A stretch of 64,000 bases of DNA, from NCBI GenBank assembly GCA_017483765.1, contig JAFUVE010000026.1, forward strand, positions 1-64,000, given 5' to 3'. Source of the stretch: Bacteroidaceae bacterium. GTDB lineage: Bacteria; Bacteroidota; Bacteroidia; Bacteroidales; Bacteroidaceae. The notes below the pieces were generated by a model. The model did not search any database. It was not told the origin of the DNA and saw nothing but the letters and a program-made list of their open reading frames with translations. How positions within the stretch are numbered: the first letter of the stretch is position 1; each line of letters starts with the position of its first letter. Shown here in pieces: positions 33,940 to 41,509 of the stretch. Position numbers and translations under genes: made by a program.

Positions 33940-34656
33940 ATGGATGTAAGAAAACGGATAATCTACATAGCGTTGTTCTTAGCGTGTGCCTTTCCGGCAT
34001 GCGCTAAGAACTTTGTGGTTTGTGTAGGTCTGAGCGACTATCCGGGCTATGGCAACGACCTGACGGTGTCGGCCTACGATGCTGTGTTCATGTCCAACCT
34101 CTTCCGCCGCAACGGCAACTCGGAGGTGTACTGCCTGACCAACCGTGATGCGACGGTGAGCCGAGTGGTGAGCACGATGCGCCAGGCCTACGGACGAGCC
34201 GGAGAGCACGACACGGTCATCCTCTTCTTCAGTGGTCACGGCGTGAACGGCAGTTTCCGTTGCTACGACGGTACTTTGGCATACAACAAGGTGACCGACT
34301 GCATGAAACTGAGCGCAGCCCGCAAGCGGCTGGTTTTCGCTGACGCCTGCATGTCGGGCGGGATGCGCGCTAACAACCGTCGCAGCTCAACCCGGGACGA
34401 CGTGAGCATCATGTTCTTCCTGTCCTCCCGCACGCGTGAGCCCTCACGAGAGATTGTGGGGCTGCGAAACAGTGTCTTTACCCATTATCTGGGCCGTGGA
34501 CTGAAAGGCTATGCCGACAAGAACGGGGACAGGGTGGTGACAGCCCGCGAACTCTTCGACTTCGTCAGCAAGCAGGTGATTGACATGACGAGGCGGCGGC
34601 AGCACCCTGTGATGTGGGGCAATTTCAGCGACAATATGTCCGTCATGAGATGGTAG
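33940..34656 (+). CDS. Caspase-like peptidase (C14 family) with signal peptide
   Basis: 238 residues. Signal peptide or anchor MDVRKRIIYIALFLACAFPACA, then a caspase-fold domain: NFVVCVGLSDYPGYGNDLTVSAYDA, the catalytic His in ILFFSGHGVNG (His100) and the catalytic Cys in FADACMSGG (Cys137). A late segment (YADKNGDRVVTARELFDFV) is another EF-hand-like loop, usual in this subfamily. Bacterial C14 peptidases often sit next to signalling or defence modules and cleave after Arg/Lys or Asp. The export signal would put the active site in the periplasm, unlike the cytoplasmic FHA domains beside it. Its trigger is unknown. Confidence 0.85.
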   Translation: MDVRKRIIYIALFLACAFPACAKNFVVCVGLSDYPGYGNDLTVSAYDAVFMSNLFRRNGNSEVYCLTNRDATVSRVVSTMRQAYGRAGEHDTVILFFSGHGVNGSFRCYDGTLAYNKVTDCMKLSAARKRLVFADACMSGGMRANNRRSSTRDDVSIMFFLSSRTREPSREIVGLRNSVFTHYLGRGLKGYADKNGDRVVTARELFDFVSKQVIDMTRRRQHPVMWGNFSDNMSVMRW

Positions 34657-34679
34657 AAGAAGGGGGTTATTTATTTACG

Positions 34680-34802
34680 ATTGACGATTGACGATTTACT
34701 ATTTATTTGGATATTTTATTATTTTGGGTATTTGGCATGCGGATGGATTAAGTTTGAAGACGCCCCGCGGGGCGTCTCTACATCAAAATGAGGCAACTAT
34801 TA
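34680..34802. repeat. Long form of the GACGCC palindrome element, copy b
   Basis: GGATATTTTATTATTTTGGG, GCATGCGGATGGATTAAG, palindrome at 34759-34776, then ATCAAAATGAGGCAACTATT. Confidence 0.8.
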
Positions 34803-34827
34803 AACGGTTATTAAAAAATATCGATAT

Positions 34828-35367
34828 ATGAGCACAATCTTATCAGAGAAAATCATTAAGTGCACAGGCTGCGGTAAGAGCCTGAAAGTTCCGAACAGCA
34901 GGCTGGAGGTGAGCCGCAGTGTGAAATGTCCGAACTGTGGCTGTCCCTTGTTCGTGAATTTTGTGGACGAATATGGCTCGGAGACTCCCTCAGAGCCCTC
35001 ATCACAAGATGGAGGTGAGACCGTCTACGGCAGTACACAGGCATCGGGCGCCTATCTCGAATATGAGGGAATGCGTTACGACATAGAGCAGGACGTGACG
35101 GTGGTGGGCCGCCGTGCCGGCACTTCGACCGCCGACATCCAGATTGACTCTCAGGACATGTACATGGGCCGTCATCACGCTGTGATCACGCGCAAGACGG
35201 ACTTCAGCGGCAACACCGTCTATTCGCTGAAATGCAAGGATGCCAAGAACGGCTTGACGGTAAATAACATCCCAGTAGGAGAGAGCGGTGAGACCGTGCT
35301 GCTCGACGGTGCGAATATCCGTATGGGCCATACCGTCGTGGTGTTCAGGCTCAAGACCGAAAGCTGA
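34828..35367 (+). CDS. Zinc-ribbon FHA domain protein
   Basis: 179 residues, cytoplasmic. An N-terminal zinc ribbon (KCTGCGKSLKVPNSRLEVSRSVKCPNCGCPL) is followed by a ~95-residue FHA domain: VTVVGRRAGTSTADIQI, MYMGRHHAVITRKTDFSG and AKNGLTVNNIPVGESGETVLLDGANIRMG. The phosphothreonine-binding Arg, His and Asn positions appear kept. Lies 62 bp before the PP2C gene, so probably co-transcribed and a substrate-docking or scaffold partner in the same phospho-relay. Confidence 0.85.
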   Translation: MSTILSEKIIKCTGCGKSLKVPNSRLEVSRSVKCPNCGCPLFVNFVDEYGSETPSEPSSQDGGETVYGSTQASGAYLEYEGMRYDIEQDVTVVGRRAGTSTADIQIDSQDMYMGRHHAVITRKTDFSGNTVYSLKCKDAKNGLTVNNIPVGESGETVLLDGANIRMGHTVVVFRLKTES

Positions 35368-35429
35368 TTCCCCCCTTAACCAATAAAAAAACAACGGGGC
35401 AGTCGATGCTCCTCAAGAAACGAGTATAT

Positions 35430-36842
35430 ATGAAATTCAGATTAGCACAACCACAGTTTATCCACGAGATAGGCAAACGAAACAATCAGGAAGACACGCT
35501 CTTCCCCAGTGCCGGACAAGCCACGGCCGACGACCGTCTGTTCATCGTCTGCGACGGTATGGGAGGCCATGAGCACGGTGAAGTGGCCAGCCGCATAGTC
35601 AGCGATACGTTCTCTTCCTACGTTCATGAGCACGTGGGTCCTGACACGGTCTTCACTGACGATATGTTCAATGAGGCGCTTCAGCTGGCCTATGCGGAGC
35701 TTGACAAGGCCGACCCAGGCACCAGCCACAAGAAGATGGGCACGACCCTCACCTTCCTGCTCTTCCACAAGGGCGGGTGCTTCATGGCTCACATCGGCGA
35801 CAGCCGTATTTACCATGTTCGTCCGGATGAGAGCCGGTTCCTTTATATGTCGCGCGACCACTCGCTGGTGTTCGAGCTTTTCCGCAGCGGTGAGATCAGC
35901 TATGATGAAATGAAGACCCACCCCAAGAAGAACGTCATCACCAGGGCGATGATGCCCGGCGAGGACAACCGTGTGGCCGCCGAGACGGTGAACACGACTG
36001 ACATCCAGCCTGGCGACTACTTCTACCTGTGCTCTGACGGCATGCTGGAGCAGTCGGAGGAGAGCGACATCATGGGAATCCTCTCCAGCGAGAACACCGA
36101 CGAGGCCAAGCAACAGAGACTCATATCCGCCACGCTCGACAACAAGGACAACCACACGGCTTATATCCTTCGCGTGGAGTCGGTGGAGGCGGAGCCCGGC
36201 GACTCCGACCAGCGCAATGATGAGTCTACGTCGCGCAGCAATGTGGTGAACTACCTGCCTGAGCTGAACAAGGTGGTTGTGACGAAGGTGGCCACGGGCG
36301 ACTTCGTGAGCGACGGCCCCGTGGAGGAGAAGGTGAAGAAGAAATTCCCGTGGGTGAAAATCATGCTCCTGCTGATAGCCGTGTCTGCCTTCACCCTGTT
36401 CTATTACATTCCCAAGCAGCGTGAGGAGGCGGTGCTCAACTGGGAGAAGAACCAGGAGAAGAGCACGATCAAGGACACGCTGACTCACTATAACAACCCC
36501 GATGAGCGGTCGTATGCCCAGGAGAAGCGTGACTCCATCGAGGCGGCTCAGAAAAAGGCTGCAGAGGCCAAGAAGAGCGGAAGCGGATCCAGCGTGAGAA
36601 GCACCGACCGCGGAAGCCAGAAGCAGAACCGGCCGAAGCAGAACACAGAGCAGAGGCGTGAGAAGAAGCGCGACTCGAAGCCTCGCGATCCCCAGCCTGT
36701 AGAGAGGAAAGAGTCCTCAGGGGGAGGCGGCGCATCCCAGCCGTCTGCCGCCCCGGCGCCTGCACCCACTCCAGCTCCTCAGACAGCCGCACCTGCCACA
36801 CCTCCCGTTCAGCAAGGTGCGATAGACGAGAGCTTCCAATAG
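35430..36842 (+). CDS. Membrane-anchored PP2C phosphatase
   Basis: 470 residues from the ATG at 35430, where PP2C homology begins (MKFRLAQPQFIHEIGKRNNQEDTLF); an ATG eight codons earlier (35406) is possible. Metal-site motifs are complete: NNQED (Asp22), VCDGMGGHEHGEVAS (Asp42), HIGDSRIYHV, LCSDGMLE and DNKDNHTA near residue 240. A single membrane segment (~309-327, VKIMLLLIAVSAFTLFYYI) follows. The outer part is Lys/Glu- then Pro/Ala-rich (APAPTPAPQTAAPATPP), typical of a cell-wall- or periplasm-spanning linker. It resembles Stp/PrpC phosphatases that reverse Ser/Thr kinase marks. Last gene of the FHA/caspase cluster; a strong terminator follows. Confidence 0.85.
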   Translation: MKFRLAQPQFIHEIGKRNNQEDTLFPSAGQATADDRLFIVCDGMGGHEHGEVASRIVSDTFSSYVHEHVGPDTVFTDDMFNEALQLAYAELDKADPGTSHKKMGTTLTFLLFHKGGCFMAHIGDSRIYHVRPDESRFLYMSRDHSLVFELFRSGEISYDEMKTHPKKNVITRAMMPGEDNRVAAETVNTTDIQPGDYFYLCSDGMLEQSEESDIMGILSSENTDEAKQQRLISATLDNKDNHTAYILRVESVEAEPGDSDQRNDESTSRSNVVNYLPELNKVVVTKVATGDFVSDGPVEEKVKKKFPWVKIMLLLIAVSAFTLFYYIPKQREEAVLNWEKNQEKSTIKDTLTHYNNPDERSYAQEKRDSIEAAQKKAAEAKKSGSGSSVRSTDRGSQKQNRPKQNTEQRREKKRDSKPRDPQPVERKESSGGGGASQPSAAPAPAPTPAPQTAAPATPPVQQGAIDESFQ

Positions 36843-36863
36843 CTGAGGATATAGCGTAAACGT

Positions 36864-36932
36864 AAAAACTGAGAAAGCCCGGCAATATGATGGAAAATTG
36901 TTTTCAATCATATTGCCAGGCTTGAAGTTTTT
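36864..36932 (+). terminator. Strong hairpin terminator after the PP2C gene
   Basis: AAGCCCGGCAATATGAT (36875-36891) pairs with ATCATATTGCCAGGCTT (36907-36923), one mismatch, flanked by AAAAACT and AGTTTTT. It ends the FHA/caspase/PP2C unit. The gap continues to 37385 with three 12-bp repeats (AGTTCCTAATAA, 37001-37036), a GTGGGCGTCC element (37059-37120) and the metK leader. Confidence 0.75.
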
Positions 36933-37180
36933 ATCCGTAGGCAAAATAGGACTTTGAAAATACATCAAGGAGAGCCCCTTGCTGATATAACTCCTGCGAG
37001 AGTTCCTAATAAAGTTCCTAATAAAGTTCCTAACAAATTAAAAATACTCTTTCTTCTGCACTGGTTTTGGCTGGGTTTGTGGGCGTCCTCGCCCGCACAA
37101 AAGACCTGTGAAGCACGGTCAAACACTGTGTGTGAGTATCTTTTTTTCTGATTTTTACTGATAAATTGAATAATTATTCG

Positions 37181-37385
37181 TAACTTTGCAGTCGAATTAC
37201 AGATTTGTTATTTATTGTGGATAGATTTGGGCTGCTTGCAACCACAGAAAAAAATGCTAAAACGACAACAGCGGATTTATTGTCAGGGGCAATGCCGGGC
37301 AATAAATGCAAGAAAGTCGATGCATCTCCCCATTTTCTTTCCCACACTTTTAAATTTTTTCCAATATCAACTAAAACTTTAAAGT
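37181..37385 (+). promoter_or_regulatory. metK promoter box and long leader
   Basis: TAACTTTGCA at 37181 is a typical -7 box; the upstream element is weak. The leader is ~190 nt, long for this genome. It contains GCTTGCAACCACAG and ATGCTAAAACG, which are reminiscent of parts of SAM-I riboswitch cores, and a small ATGCA/TGCAT hairpin further on. The usual S-box 5' motifs were not found, so a riboswitch is only a possibility. Confidence 0.4.
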
Positions 37386-38681
37386 ATGGGTTATTTGTTT
37401 ACTTCAGAATCAGTTAGTGAAGGTCATCCCGACAAAGTGGCTGACCAGATTTCCGATGCCATCCTCGACAACCTGCTGGCTTACGACAAGGACTCGAAGG
37501 TGGCGTGTGAGACGCTCGTGACGACGGGCCAGGTGGTGCTGGCCGGCGAGGTGAAGTCAGAGACATATATTGACTTGCAGGACGTGGCACGCAAGACGAT
37601 AGAACGTATCGGCTACACGAAGGCAGAGTACCAGTTCGACTCGAAGAGCTGCGGCGTGTTCTCCGCCATTCATGAGCAGAGCGGCGACATCAACCGGGGC
37701 GTGGAGCGCGAGAATCCCGACGACCAGGGAGCGGGCGACCAGGGAATCATGTTCGGTTATACCACGAACGAGACGTCCAACTACATGCCGTTGCCGCTGG
37801 AGCTGAGCCACCATATCCTGCGCACGTTGGCAGCCATACGCCGTGATGGCAAGGAGATGACCTATCTTCGTCCCGACTCGAAGAGCCAGGTGACGGTGGA
37901 ATACAGCGAAGAGGGCAAGCCTTTGAGAATCGACACCATCGTGGTGTCGACCCAGCACGATGACTTCATCGCGCCTGCCGACTCGACGGAGTCAGCCCAG
38001 GCAGCTGCCGACGCAGCGATGCTGGAGCAGATCCGGCGCGACGTGGTGGAGATCCTGATACCGAGGGTGGTGTCGGAGATAGAGAGCGAGTCGGTGAAGG
38101 CTTTGTTCAACACAGAGATAACATACCACGTGAATCCCACAGGCAAGTTCGTGATTGGTGGTCCCCACGGCGACACCGGCCTGACAGGCCGTAAGATCAT
38201 CGTGGACACTTACGGAGGCAAGGGGGCTCACGGCGGCGGCGCTTTCAGCGGCAAGGACCCCTCTAAGGTGGACCGCTCTGCTGCCTATGCGGCACGTCAT
38301 ATCGCCAAGAACCTGGTGGCTGCCGGTGTGGCCGACGAGATTCTGGTTCAGCTGAGCTACGCCATCGGCGTGGCCGACCCGGTGAGTATCTATGTGAACA
38401 CCTACGGAAAGAGCCATGTCGGATTGAGCGACAATGAGATCGCAGAAAAAATCAAGGCCTTGTTCTCTCTCCGTCCCAAGGCGATAGAGGATCGCCTGAA
38501 ACTCCGCAACCCGATCTACAGCGAGACAGCCGCCTACGGCCATTTCGGCCAGGAGAACCGTGTGGTGACTAAGGAGTTCCAGAACCACTACCAGGGCGAC
38601 AAAAGCATGGAGGTGGAGCTGTTCACGTGGGAGAAGTTGGACTATGTTGACAAGGTGAAGGCAGCGTTCGGACTGGCTTAG
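37386..38681 (+). CDS. metK: S-adenosylmethionine synthetase
   Basis: 431 residues. Makes S-adenosylmethionine from methionine and ATP in the cytoplasm. Family motifs are all present: [28 protein letters not shown] (ATP and metal site), [37 protein letters not shown] and [22 protein letters not shown]. Length suits the Bacteroidales form, which is longer than E. coli MetK (384 residues) through insertions such as the one around residues 175-205. First gene of a core run, followed by DUF4271, hemD, rnpA and yidD. Confidence 0.97.
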   Translation: MGYLFTSESVSEGHPDKVADQISDAILDNLLAYDKDSKVACETLVTTGQVVLAGEVKSETYIDLQDVARKTIERIGYTKAEYQFDSKSCGVFSAIHEQSGDINRGVERENPDDQGAGDQGIMFGYTTNETSNYMPLPLELSHHILRTLAAIRRDGKEMTYLRPDSKSQVTVEYSEEGKPLRIDTIVVSTQHDDFIAPADSTESAQAAADAAMLEQIRRDVVEILIPRVVSEIESESVKALFNTEITYHVNPTGKFVIGGPHGDTGLTGRKIIVDTYGGKGAHGGGAFSGKDPSKVDRSAAYAARHIAKNLVAAGVADEILVQLSYAIGVADPVSIYVNTYGKSHVGLSDNEIAEKIKALFSLRPKAIEDRLKLRNPIYSETAAYGHFGQENRVVTKEFQNHYQGDKSMEVELFTWEKLDYVDKVKAAFGLA

Positions 38682-38708
38682 GCTTGGTTTTTAGACGTCA
38701 TTATGGCG

Positions 38709-38735
38709 TTGGATTTTAGACGCCATGTATGGACG
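38709..38735. repeat. Diverged GACGCC palindrome
   Basis: TTTTAGACGCCATGTATGGACGTCTCTAC; the core has CCAT-GT-ATGG in place of CCCCGCGGGG. The ATG of the next gene is inside it. Confidence 0.5.
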
Positions 38736-39535
38736 TCTCTACAACAAAAAATAGAGTTGTGGCAGGATTTATAGGGAAATACTCAGAGAAGCTGAATGCC
38801 ATTTGCGACACGTTGCGAATGGCATCGGAGCAGCCCGACAGCCTCTCTGCCGCTGGCGGCGGAGGGGTGGCGGGCATCAGCCGCACGCACAGCGAGAGCT
38901 TCAGCTCGTGGACTGCGGTGTCGCTGGTGGTGCTTACGGTGATGGTCTTCATTATCGTCTACCGTCAGCGCCAGTATGTGGCATACCGGCTTCGTGACTT
39001 CTTCTCGCGCGACGAGCTCTACACGTTCTCACGTCCTCAGTCCGTGTCGAACAACTACTTCGCCATGGGCTCCTTGTTGCTGTTGTCATGCTGCTCGCTC
39101 GGATTGATTGTGAGCGGTCTTCCGATGTATTATCCAGTGGTGGGACAGATGGGAAGCGGATTCCACCTGGGCCTGAAAGTGGCTTGGTGGTCGTTGCTGT
39201 TCTTCTTGCTGAAAGGACTGGTTTATGGCTTGGTCAACTGGGTGTTTTTCCGCCATGAACAGAACGTGAGATGGGTGAGTTCCTACTTCTTCCTGACGGG
39301 CGTTTTCAGTTTCCTTTTGTACCCGTTTGCACTGATTGAGCTATATGCAGGCCTGTCACGAAAATTGCTAACTGTGATATTACTTTTTCTGTTCATTACG
39401 TACGAAATATTGTTGTTTTATAAGCTAATTGTGAACTTTCGGGCCAAAAGATATGGTTATCTGCTAATTTTTTTGTACTTTTGCGCCGTCGAATTACTAC
39501 CCGCATTATTTGTGTGGCAAAAAATCCGTCAATAG
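38729..39535 (+). CDS. DUF4271 membrane protein
   Basis: 268 residues. After ~65 residues of polar N-terminus, about seven hydrophobic segments follow (e.g. SWTAVSLVVLTVMVFIIVY, YFAMGSLLLLSCCSLGLIVSGL, WWSLLFFLLKGLVYGLVNWVFF, LLTVILLFLFITYEILLFYKLI). Position directly before uroporphyrinogen-III synthase is conserved for DUF4271 in Bacteroidales. The annotated start (ATGGACGTC) lies within a palindromic repeat, so the true start may be downstream, for example at 38820. Inner membrane; function unknown. Confidence 0.8.
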   Translation: MDVSTTKNRVVAGFIGKYSEKLNAICDTLRMASEQPDSLSAAGGGGVAGISRTHSESFSSWTAVSLVVLTVMVFIIVYRQRQYVAYRLRDFFSRDELYTFSRPQSVSNNYFAMGSLLLLSCCSLGLIVSGLPMYYPVVGQMGSGFHLGLKVAWWSLLFFLLKGLVYGLVNWVFFRHEQNVRWVSSYFFLTGVFSFLLYPFALIELYAGLSRKLLTVILLFLFITYEILLFYKLIVNFRAKRYGYLLIFLYFCAVELLPALFVWQKIRQ

Positions 39536-39671
39536 AGGGTTGGGTCAAGCTTCGAAAGATGGTGCCATACGAGTTACAATGATGGACATGAGAGCTTCCA
39601 TCGTATTAGTTTTTAAAAGTAAAAGATTACAATTAAGGATACCGACATTCAGCCGGCAAAAATTTAAGTAA

Positions 39672-40436
39672 ATGACTCCTAAAATACTTATTTCACAGCC
39701 AAAGCCCCAGACCGCCAAGTCCCCTTATTTTGAACTGGCGGAGAAGTATGGTTTGGAGATGGTCTTCCGACCTTTTATCAAAATCGAGCCGATGGCCGCG
39801 AAGGACTTCCGTCAGCAGAAGGTGTCAATTCCCGGTCATACCGCCGTGGTTTTCACTTCACGTCATGGCATCGACCACTTTTTCAACCTGGTGAAGGAGC
39901 TGCGGGTGGTCATCAAGTCCGACATGAAGTATTTCTGCAAGTCGGAGCAGGTGGCTCTTTACATTCAGAAATACGTTCAGTATCGCAAGCGTAAGGTGTT
40001 CTTCCCTGAGACGGGAATGATAGACGACCTGATCCAGATCATGAAGAAGCATTCCGACGAGAACTATTTCGTTCCTCAGTCTTCTGCCCACAATGATGAC
40101 CTGAAGAACAAGCTCGACGAGGCAGAGCTTCAGCACGACGAGGCTGTGATGTACTATACCGTGAGCAATGACTTCACGCCCGACGAGCCATTCGACTACA
40201 ACATGCTGGTGTTCTTCAGCCCTGAGGGTATCAACTCTTTGGTGAAGAATTTCCCCGATTTCCAGCAGGAGGACATCGCCATAGCCTGTCTGGGCCAGAA
40301 GACGATAGAGGCTGCAGAGGAGGCCGGTCTTCGGGTTGACATGAAGCCGACTCCGACTCTCCGCTCAGTACCAGCCATCATAGAGGATTTCATCAAGAAT
40401 CACAAAAAAAGCGAAATCAAGCCGAAAAAGAAATGA
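39672..40436 (+). CDS. hemD: Uroporphyrinogen-III synthase
   Basis: 254 residues, cytoplasmic. The two-domain HemD fold is seen in ILISQPKPQTAKSPYFELAEKYG, the AVVFTSRHGIDHFF strand-helix, VPQSSAHNDDLKNKLDEA, YYTVSNDFTPDEPFDYNMLVFFSPEGINSLVKNFP and IACLGQKTIEAAEEAGLRVDMKPTP. HemD enzymes close hydroxymethylbilane with inversion of ring D in haem/corrin synthesis. In Bacteroidales this gene is fixed between DUF4271 and rnpA. rnpA starts 3 bp after the stop, so the pair is co-transcribed. No other haem genes are visible here. Confidence 0.85.
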   Translation: MTPKILISQPKPQTAKSPYFELAEKYGLEMVFRPFIKIEPMAAKDFRQQKVSIPGHTAVVFTSRHGIDHFFNLVKELRVVIKSDMKYFCKSEQVALYIQKYVQYRKRKVFFPETGMIDDLIQIMKKHSDENYFVPQSSAHNDDLKNKLDEAELQHDEAVMYYTVSNDFTPDEPFDYNMLVFFSPEGINSLVKNFPDFQQEDIAIACLGQKTIEAAEEAGLRVDMKPTPTLRSVPAIIEDFIKNHKKSEIKPKKK

Positions 40437-40439
40437 GCA

Positions 40440-40835
40440 ATGAGTTTCACGCTTCCTAAAGCAGAACGAATCAACAGCAAAATCACTATTGATAAACTCT
40501 TCAGCGGCGGAAACACGGCAATGACCGTGTTTCCGCTCCGTGCTATTTTCATGGTTGAGCCTGAGGGTGAGTCCGGAGCTGAGTCGCCATCGATCCAGAT
40601 GATGGTGAGCGTGTCGAAACGCAGGCTGCGCCACGCTGTCGACCGTAACCGCCAGAAGCGTCAGATCCGTGAGGCCTACCGTCTGAACAAGTGCGAGCTG
40701 GCTGAGATGTGCGCTCAGAAGGGCCTGCGCGTGTATATCGCGTTCGTAAGCCTTGCAGAGGAGCCATGCACTACAGAGCGGATTGAACGCAGCATGGTGA
40801 AGCTGCTGAGGAAGACGATGGAGAAGCTAAGTTGA
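40440..40835 (+). CDS. rnpA: Ribonuclease P protein component
   Basis: 131 residues. Protein subunit of RNase P, which with the catalytic RNA removes tRNA 5' leaders. Motifs: FTLPKAERINSKITIDKLFSGG at the start and the basic signature VSKRRLRHAVDRNRQKRQIREAYR that binds the RNA. Lies 3 bp after hemD and before yidD, the usual Bacteroidales order. The insert between the first strand and the signature (EPEGESGAESPSIQ) is typical of the phylum. Confidence 0.93.
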   Translation: MSFTLPKAERINSKITIDKLFSGGNTAMTVFPLRAIFMVEPEGESGAESPSIQMMVSVSKRRLRHAVDRNRQKRQIREAYRLNKCELAEMCAQKGLRVYIAFVSLAEEPCTTERIERSMVKLLRKTMEKLS

Positions 40836-40837
40836 TT

Positions 40838-40963
40838 GACGATTGACGATTTATTTGGATATTTTATTATTTTGGCTATTTGCCATGCGGATGGATTAGT
40901 TTGAAGGCATAGTTTGAAGACGCCCCGCGGGGCGTCTCTACATCAAAACGAGGCAACTATTTT
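40838..40963. repeat. Long form of the GACGCC palindrome element, copy c
   Basis: Separates rnpA and yidD. Palindrome at 40919-40936, followed by ATCAAAACGAGGCAACTATT. Nearly identical to 31608-31732. Confidence 0.8.
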
Positions 40964-40995
40964 ATTTACGATATGATTGCTTTTTTGATATAACC

Positions 40996-41376
40996 ATGAA
41001 ATACCTGCGATACATATTGCTTCCTTTTCAGTTTCTGCTGAAGTGGATAGGGAAAGTGATGGTGTGGATACTGTTGCTGCCTATCTATTTCTATAAGAAA
41101 TGTATCTCTCCGCTCACACCTCCTGCCTGCCGCTACCGCCCCACGTGTTCTTCTTACGCTGTGGAGGCACTGAAGAAGCACGGGCCTGTGAAGGGGCTTT
41201 ATCTGGCCGTCTGGCGCATTCTGCGCTGCAATCCCTGGGGAGGATACGGCTACGACCCTGTGCCGGATGAGTTTCACTGGAACCTGAAATACCTCAAGCA
41301 ATACCAGCGGCAGGAGGACTTTGAGGATGACTGCGGACATGAGCATGAAGAAAACAACAGCGGAAACGAGACGTGA
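40996..41376 (+). CDS. yidD: Membrane protein insertion efficiency factor YidD
   Basis: 126 residues. Motifs: [41 protein letters not shown] and [19 protein letters not shown], with the conserved Cys residues. YidD helps YidC/Sec insert inner-membrane proteins. The N-terminal hydrophobic helix ([29 protein letters not shown]) is amphipathic/membrane-binding and longer than in E. coli. The final codons lie inside a terminator stem. Confidence 0.93.
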   Translation: MKYLRYILLPFQFLLKWIGKVMVWILLLPIYFYKKCISPLTPPACRYRPTCSSYAVEALKKHGPVKGLYLAVWRILRCNPWGGYGYDPVPDEFHWNLKYLKQYQRQEDFEDDCGHEHEENNSGNET

Positions 41377-41398
41377 ACTCGTTTCCGCTGTTGTTTTT
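41355..41398 (+). terminator. Rho-independent terminator overlapping the yidD stop
   Basis: 16-bp perfect stem (CAACAGCGGAAACGAG, 41355-41370; complement 41378-41393), 7-nt loop containing the TGA stop, then TTTTTTG. The left arm is coding. Confidence 0.85.
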
Positions 41399-41423
41399 TG
41401 GGGGAAGGCTAGGGGGGTAGATG

Positions 41424-41477
41424 TTCTAGAAGTTCTAGATATTCTAGATGCTTTAGATTTTCTAGATATTCTAGGGG
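41424..41477. repeat. Degenerate 9-bp tandem repeat (TTCTAGANN)
   Basis: Six units (TTCTAGAAG, TTCTAGATA, TTCTAGATG, CTTTAGATT, TTCTAGATA, TTCTAGGGG) between the converging yidD and OmpA genes. Confidence 0.8.
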
Positions 41478-41509
41478 GGGCCTGGCCAATTCAATGTCAA
41501 AGCCTGAGC

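Noticed and set aside
35442..36488. Open frame on the minus strand opposite the membrane PP2C gene
   Set aside because: Antisense shadow; composition is Val/His/Leu-rich noise.
36954..37151. Short frame with RVPNKVPNKVPNK repeats before metK
   Set aside because: It is translation of a 12-bp repeat and an intergenic element, with no start signal.
37189..37385. Firm annotation of a SAM-I riboswitch
   Set aside because: Only two short core fragments are present and the 5' S-box elements are missing; kept as a finding.
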